Assembly: GCA_902728285.1 (NCBI GenBank)
Contig: CACVBU010000824.1
Span: 203,307 to 267,306 of the forward strand
DNA length: 64,000 bases
Source of the DNA: Clytia hemisphaerica
Taxonomy: Eukaryota; Cnidaria; Hydrozoa; Leptothecata; Clytiidae
Direction of reading: 5' to 3'
The notes under the pieces were generated by a model. The model saw only the letters and a list, made by a program, of their open reading frames with translations. It was not told the origin of the DNA and did no database searches. Position 1 is the stretch's first letter, and the number at the start of each line of letters is the position of its first letter. Position numbers and translations under genes: made by a program. Shown in pieces: positions 58,822 through 64,000 of this stretch.

Positions 58822-59576
58822 TTAGGTGGATCCCTACCAAAAATGCTGTATAATTGTTGACTTCTACTTTTGGGGAATTTTTCGGTCATTAGGGGATTTC
58901 ACTGCTCGCCACAAGCAGTTGTTTACCGCATAGAAATTAAAGGAAAATTTGACAAGGCTCGCCGATAGTGATCCTCGTTAGTGTTCGCTATATGTGATCA
59001 AAGTGACTTTGAAAACTTTGAATGATTTTGGAGAAGACAAAAAAATTGAAATCTTGAGCATATTTTGTCCTTTCGTCAATAGGCAAGCGAAAAGCTTAAT
59101 GTGATTTTCTCCAATTTTTTTATTTCCAATAGAAAACTATAGGGAACCTCCGTTTTATGGATATAAAGAATCCCTCAAAATTTCAAGTCAAAAGCTTGAA
59201 TGCTTCAGGACCTATCTTCTGCAGAGTTTCTGAAAAAGAATTAAGAAAATCACGTTTAAAGTCATTCAAAAGCATCCAGAGTCATTCAAAGTCATTCAAA
59301 GTCATCCAAAGTCATCCAAAGTCATCCAAAGTCACTCAAAGTCGTTCACTCAAAGTCGTTCACTCAAAGTCATTCAAAGTCACTCAAAGTCACAAACGGC
59401 GAGCACTAACGGCGACCTTTGTTAAATTTCCTTTACTTTCGATGCGTCAAATAACTGCTTGTGGCGAACAGGGAAATCCCCTAATGACCAAAAAAATCCC
59501 CCAAAAGTAAAGTTCAACCTATGGGTAGTTCAACGTCAACTTTGAATTCAGCATTTCCGGTGGGGAACCCCCTTAA
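58822..59576. mobile_element. TTAA-flanked non-autonomous element, copy 2 (755 bp)
   Basis: Starts TTAGGTGGATCCCTACC and ends, inverted, TTAAGGGGGTTCCCCACC. Both arms (58855-59000 and 59390-59560) contain the AAGTTGAC, CATTAGGGGATTT and GCCACAAGCAGTT blocks in opposite orientations. It contains an expanded decamer repeat. Confidence 0.7.
59258..59392. repeat. 10-bp tandem repeat AAAGTCATTC
   Basis: About thirteen units of AAAGTCATTC, AAAGTCATCC or AAAGTCACTC, with two longer TCGTTCACTC units. It is an expansion inside the TTAA element; the sister copy at 46.8 kb has only a single CAAAGTGACTTTT here. Confidence 0.85.
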
Positions 59577-60453
59577 AATATATTTTTTCCAACATTTTCT
59601 CAATGATAGCTTACTCCAATATCTTCATAGAAAGCTGAAATATTTATTTAGTTGTGGACTGATAAAATCATTGAAATTAAAAGTTTGAATTTAAATGTTC
59701 TGATCAAAAGCTTTTTAAATAGAGCACTTTAGACTGTAGACAAGATTTCTGTTCTTCTAAATTTTGGACAAAGATTACGTCAAAAATCGGGTAAAAGAGA
59801 GGAAATTGTAAAGCACAAAAATTTGGATATCTCAGTCAAAAATAAAGATTTTGAGGTTCGTTTCTGCAAATTTTTTTTTGCTGATTTAGTTATCTGGTAT
59901 AGAATTATGACTGAAATGACTTACCAAAGCAGACGTCCCCTTTTAAAACTAAATACCTTTACTACTTACCTTCCTGACTTTTTCAAAAAAAAGTAATTTC
60001 GTTTTAAGGGCTGTAAATTTTTTTTCATCGTTTTATAAGCAAGATGGATGATCAAACAATGACCGAGGGCTGTGTCACTGGAAGAAATGATTTCATTGGT
60101 TGTAAACTTTTATAGTTTTTTTTGATTGGCTAACAATTTTGAGTGTCTATTACCTGATTGATTAATAAAAGATATGTTATGAAGTATTGTTTTTTAACAG
60201 TGGTCTCTAAGACGTAGATCAGCCTCCAAAACACTGTTCAAAGGTGATGTATAATTATGTCTTTCCAAAAGCTTCTTTCACTCTAATTTATCGGCTTTAA
60301 TTATTGACATGCCAGATTGTTTATTACTCACCACTAATAGCGTGACCTATTGTCTTGAATAATAATTGTTTAATCAAACGTCTGTTAATTAGAAAGGATA
60401 AATTCTCCAAAGACAGCTTATATATTTTCCTGCATTCTTGTTTTTTTTTCTTA

Positions 60454-61259
60454 GACCATGTTCACACTATACCAGATAGCTTTTCGAAACGGTTCGATAG
60501 CTCATCCGACATAATGTGAACACCTTTCGTCATGAAACGATACGAAGGACTATCTTTGTTTACTGTGTTCACATTTGAGACGATGTAACGATAAAAAAAG
60601 AGTAATATTTTCTCTCAGTTCGCTGAAGTGTAGAGTAAGCAGAGAGAAGTCCTGTGCATGTTTCGTTTGTTCGAAGTCATGGGAAAGAGAAAGACATCAA
60701 CACCAGATGCTGCAGCATTAAAAGAGAAAACCAAGGGAAAATCAAACAAAAACAAGAAAGTTCAAGTCGAAGATGAGTTTTGCTGGACTGATGACAAAAT
60801 CTTTACACATCTCAAATCATATTCATAAACATTATAAACAACCTAATTTTATGGAAATCATTCGTTAAAGAAGGAATATAATTTTTTTTCAAAGAGCCGA
60901 GAAAATTATTTTGTAGTAAACAAAAAATAAACATAAATTAAGAGTATATTATTTCGCTATAAACAAAAAATAAACAACTTTTGAGGTCGAGTGAGAAAAA
61001 AATATCTAAAAATAGTAAAAAATAATTATCGTCTCGAAAATCATATCGGATAGGGTGTTCACACTCAAAGGGTGCACCGGTCCAGAATGTGAGGGAACGC
61101 GACGTAGCACTTAGGACATCGTATCGTCTAAACACCTATCCGCTACAAAAATCGGTTAGATAGGTTTTCTATCGTCTCGAAAACCATATAGGATAGAGTG
61201 TTCACATTAACCACTTTCTATCGTCACGAAAAGCTATCCGGTATAGTGTGAACATGGTC
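60454..61259. mobile_element. PIF/Harbinger-type element with TTA duplications
   Basis: Terminal inverted repeats begin GACCATGTTCACACTATACC (one mismatch between ends) and continue as GATAGCTTTTCG. TTA flanks both sides (60451-60453 and 61260-61262), the target duplication typical of Harbinger. Subterminal GTGTTCACA and TATCGTCTCGAAAA phrases repeat. It carries a short Myb-like ORF but no transposase, so it is an internally deleted copy. Confidence 0.8.
60679..60828 (+). CDS. Short Myb/SANT-like ORF of the Harbinger element
   Basis: 49 residues: MGKRKTSTPDAAALK, then a basic linker, then DEFCWTDDKIFTHLKSY. The W(T/S)DD.....L pattern is how the Myb/SANT-like second protein of Harbinger elements begins; that protein normally brings the transposase to the terminal repeats. 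Here it stops after about 15 residues of the domain, so it is truncated. The start ATG is the first in the frame, preceded by GAAGTC. Confidence 0.5.
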   Translation: MGKRKTSTPDAAALKEKTKGKSNKNKKVQVEDEFCWTDDKIFTHLKSYS

Positions 61260-63140
61260 TTAATAATGCGATAATTTGACGTCGAAATCTTTTTGAAAAA
61301 CTAAAATTGGAATTTTTTCAAATACCCTTCTTTTTACCACATACAGTGTCTGTTGGATGAAAACCGCTATTATTAACGCCATCAACGAATCGATCAAATA
61401 GTCTGATCAACATTTTTTGCACACCTACCCTCGATTTTTTCTTTACTCCATACACCTCATTATTCCTTGAATAGAAACAAGGATTAGAAATATTAATTAG
61501 TGTAGAGTATTATTATTCACCAGTGAACATCATAATACGTTTCTGAGACGTTTATGAGACATTCATAACGTTCAAACGACATGTTTAAAATGCCTTTTTT
61601 TTTACTACATAGCTGTCAAATGAAGACATTGTGAAAACCAACGTCATAAGATGTTTGCTAGGACAGACAACAGGTTATTCTCTAATAATTGGTTTTAGAT
61701 TTCTTTTAGCGTCCAATACATTTAAATGGAGCAAAATGGTCAACACCAGAATCTGTAAAAAAGTATTCAATATTTAAATTGCTGACAAAACTCAAGACAT
61801 TTTCTTATCATTTTTAAAATTAGTAAGATTATACCTATTGTATTGATTCGAGTATTTATACATAAATGTGAATAAAAAGTGAAAAAATTCCTAACCCTAT
61901 TAGGACCAAGCTTTTTTGAGTGTAGTAGAACCAAGGAATTTGAGGCCGTCGAAGTACATATGCGTGCTTATAGAATTAATTTATGCAATAAATTTTCGGG
62001 AAAAAAAACAGCAAAGATGGTAGCAAAAACATAAACAGATAATAAAATCTAAAAAACTCGATACAAAAAAAAGACTTTTAATTTGTTCCTCTTCTAAAAA
62101 CTTGTTACATTCATAATACTTATTATCCCTGTACAGGGAAGTTAGTCATTATACAAAAATTTTCACATTAAAATTGTCGTGATTTTAAGGGGGCAGAAAA
62201 CCCTGGGATATGAAGATTTGGTCCAAAACTGTGAGCCTCACAAGAAGTTTAGATTTAATTAGATAAGAAAAATGAACAAGAGATTACTTGTAAAGATTTT
62301 GTGAGCTGATTCCTAATTTTTTACGTCTTTAAATATGGAAGATTTTTATTTTCAAAAACTGATAGTTTGATATAATACAGTAATCCATTCTTGGTTTTTT
62401 TCTTGCAACGAAGTTGCTTGACCAAATCTACGTGTATTTCTTCTGAAATGAAGAAAAAGAGTTTTTTTGGCAACTGTTTGCTTCAATTTATCTAAAAATT
62501 ATCAAGACAATGAAGCGTGATGCTTACAGATCAAATCTGTGTTTAGACTGGACTCACCAACCTATATGATAGACGTAAGGTGATCAGGATGGTCCATTGA
62601 ATAACTAATCACTCCAGCATAAATTACAGCTTTTTCTTCTATCAAGTAAAAAAAACCTCAGAGAAGAATATATTTCTCTTCCGCGGAGCAAGAAAAATAT
62701 CATTGATCAAGAAAAACAATCTTAAGAAAAAACTCTTAAATCATAAGAAAAATAAACTCAAAGTAAGAATCATTTTCTTCACTGGTGAAAATAATTTTCT
62801 TCTAAGAAGAATTGTATGCTGCTCTCAAGAGAATTTTTCTCTCCTGCGGAGCAAGAATATAAGAAGGCTTTTCTTCAAGCGAGTAATTTTTTTCTTGAAT
62901 ATTTAGTGCATTTTTCTTTTCGAAATTTTCTTCGGTAAAAAATTGTTTTCTACAATGCTTATTTGTCTTATTGTTGTCGAAACAACAGTAGCTGCTCATT
63001 TTAGTTCCAGGTCAATTCAATTAATATTATGAATTTCTGTTGTATTATGTATTTGTATCTTTCACTTTAATTTTAATGTAACTGAAATACTACATGATTT
63101 TAGTATAAATTGATTAATATTTGGCAACTCTACTCCACGT
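61260..63140. other. Intergenic, no gene seen
   Basis: AT-rich sequence. At 62640-62900 short AAGAAAA and TTTTCTTC strings occur in both orientations with a repeated TCTC.TGCGGAGCAAGAA phrase, suggesting a decayed foldback repeat. No supported ORF. Confidence 0.4.
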
Positions 63141-63142
63141 CA

Positions 63143-63208
63143 TCAACAGCAATTTTTAAAATCGGTCAATTGATAGTTGCAAAAAGCTTTCATCTCTTTA
63201 GCCTCGTC
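63143..63208 (-). CDS. Possible terminal exon of a gene extending right
   Basis: After a very good acceptor (TTGTTTTTCAG) the frame reads IDEAKEMKAFCNYQLTDFKN, then CC and a stop. Only the splice site and open frame support it; preceding exons were not identified. Confidence 0.25.
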   Translation of the reverse strand, partial: DEAKEMKAFCNYQLTDFKNCC

Positions 63209-63636
63209 AATCTGAAAAACAATCAAAATGACCTTATTACAATTTACTTGTTTTGGAACCTGGATTGACCTATGAGTAGAAACGAGAGCCATTAAAGCTA
63301 ATACGATAGAGATAAGCGGGAATTCTATAAACAAAGTAAAATTAATCAGATAAAAATACACCAAAGATTCGAAAGTACACGGCAAAAGTAGTTTTTACCT
63401 GCTTTGAATGTGGTAACTTATGGTAGCTTGGATGCTTTTTTGGCGTTATCTGTTCTATGATCGTTCTATTTCTGTCAGCTACGCCCAGTTACCATCGGTT
63501 GTCCTGAAAAAAGGAAAAGAGAGAACGACAAAAAAACTTCGGTTTTTGTAACCTTGATCTTAATTGAAGCAAGGACGAAAAATATACAAATATGTCTTAC
63601 GTATTTTACAAACAACAAACAAATCTGATGAAACAT

Positions 63637-63960
63637 GTTTTAAGTCATTCGAGTAAAAGGTTAACCCGCCAGAAGGCTGACAAGCACAACAAAATTAGCA
63701 CCCGCCATAAGGCTAGCAAGCACCGAATTACATTTACTCAAATGGAAAAAAATTGATGATGATTTTATTCGTATAAGTTTTAGGTCATTCGAGTAAAAGG
63801 TTAACCCGCCAGAAGGCTGACAAGCACAACAAAATTAGCACCCGCCATAAGGCTAGCAAGCACCGAATTACATTTACTCAAATGGAAAAAAGTTGATGAT
63901 GATTTTATTTGTATAAATTTTAGGTCATTCGAGTAAAAGGTTAAGGTATGTGTTCACCTT
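63637..63960. repeat. 140-bp tandem repeat at the right edge
   Basis: GTCATTCGAGTAAAAGGTTA occurs at 63644, 63784 and 63924. The two full units differ by a handful of bases; the third is cut off. Inside each unit a 36-bp sub-repeat ACCCGCCA.AAGGCT.ACAAG occurs twice. Confidence 0.9.
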
Positions 63961-64000
63961 GCTTGACACATTCTCTTTAATTGATCATATCTTTAGAACA

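Overview
This is 64 kb of an AT-rich animal genome. Genes are sparse and split by canonical GT-AG introns, and most of the DNA is mobile-element debris. The recognisable families (MULE, KDZ, P-element/THAP9-type, Harbinger, Helitron, CR1-like LINEs, tRNA-derived SINEs, and a ZAD zinc-finger gene with a DUF6589-like region) are a mix typical of cnidarians, and the low GC would suit a hydrozoan. That placement is an inference from recalled family resemblance; no taxon-diagnostic gene is present.

The only gene that looks intact is a six-exon alpha-carbonic anhydrase on the minus strand (44498-52226). It has a predicted signal peptide, all three zinc-binding histidines, a conserved extracellular cysteine pair and a C-terminal tail that looks like a GPI-attachment signal. 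The usual His64 proton shuttle is replaced by alanine. Its introns hold several nested non-autonomous transposons. A second fairly good candidate is the spliced plus-strand gene at 26913-28651 (ZAD-like zinc finger plus a region resembling DUF6589), probably transposon-derived.

Layout. 0-2.4 kb: broken SANT/Myb-like ORF and a LINE remnant. 2.8-7.7 kb: inverted repeats, a G-rich MITE and tandem duplications. 7.8-11.3 kb: MULE-like element with a spliced transposase remnant. 12.1-13.6 kb: broken gene ending in a 75-bp coding minisatellite. 15.5-19.7 kb: 5' part of a KDZ transposase gene. 21-24 kb: SINE, LINE fragments and a foldback element. 26-28.7 kb: ZAD gene. 28.7-35.4 kb: two arrays of a shared bipartite motif flanking an array of hairpin units. 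35.6-38.5 kb: P-element-type transposase remnant with a Helitron-like insertion in its intron. 39-43.9 kb: further remnants (unrecognised transposon gene, Ty3/gypsy-like pol, LINE, Tc1-like MITE). 44.5-52.2 kb: carbonic anhydrase. 52.3-64 kb: many terminal-inverted-repeat elements, including a well-delimited Harbinger-type element with TTA duplications, and a 140-bp tandem repeat at the right edge.

The most unusual structure is the array at 32.65-34.25 kb. Ten closely related units, plus diverged ones, each can fold into a long imperfect hairpin, and several arm substitutions are matched by compensating changes on the other arm. All ten carry an AATTTTTG block resembling an snRNA Sm site. All of this was read by eye; no alignment, folding or database search was run.
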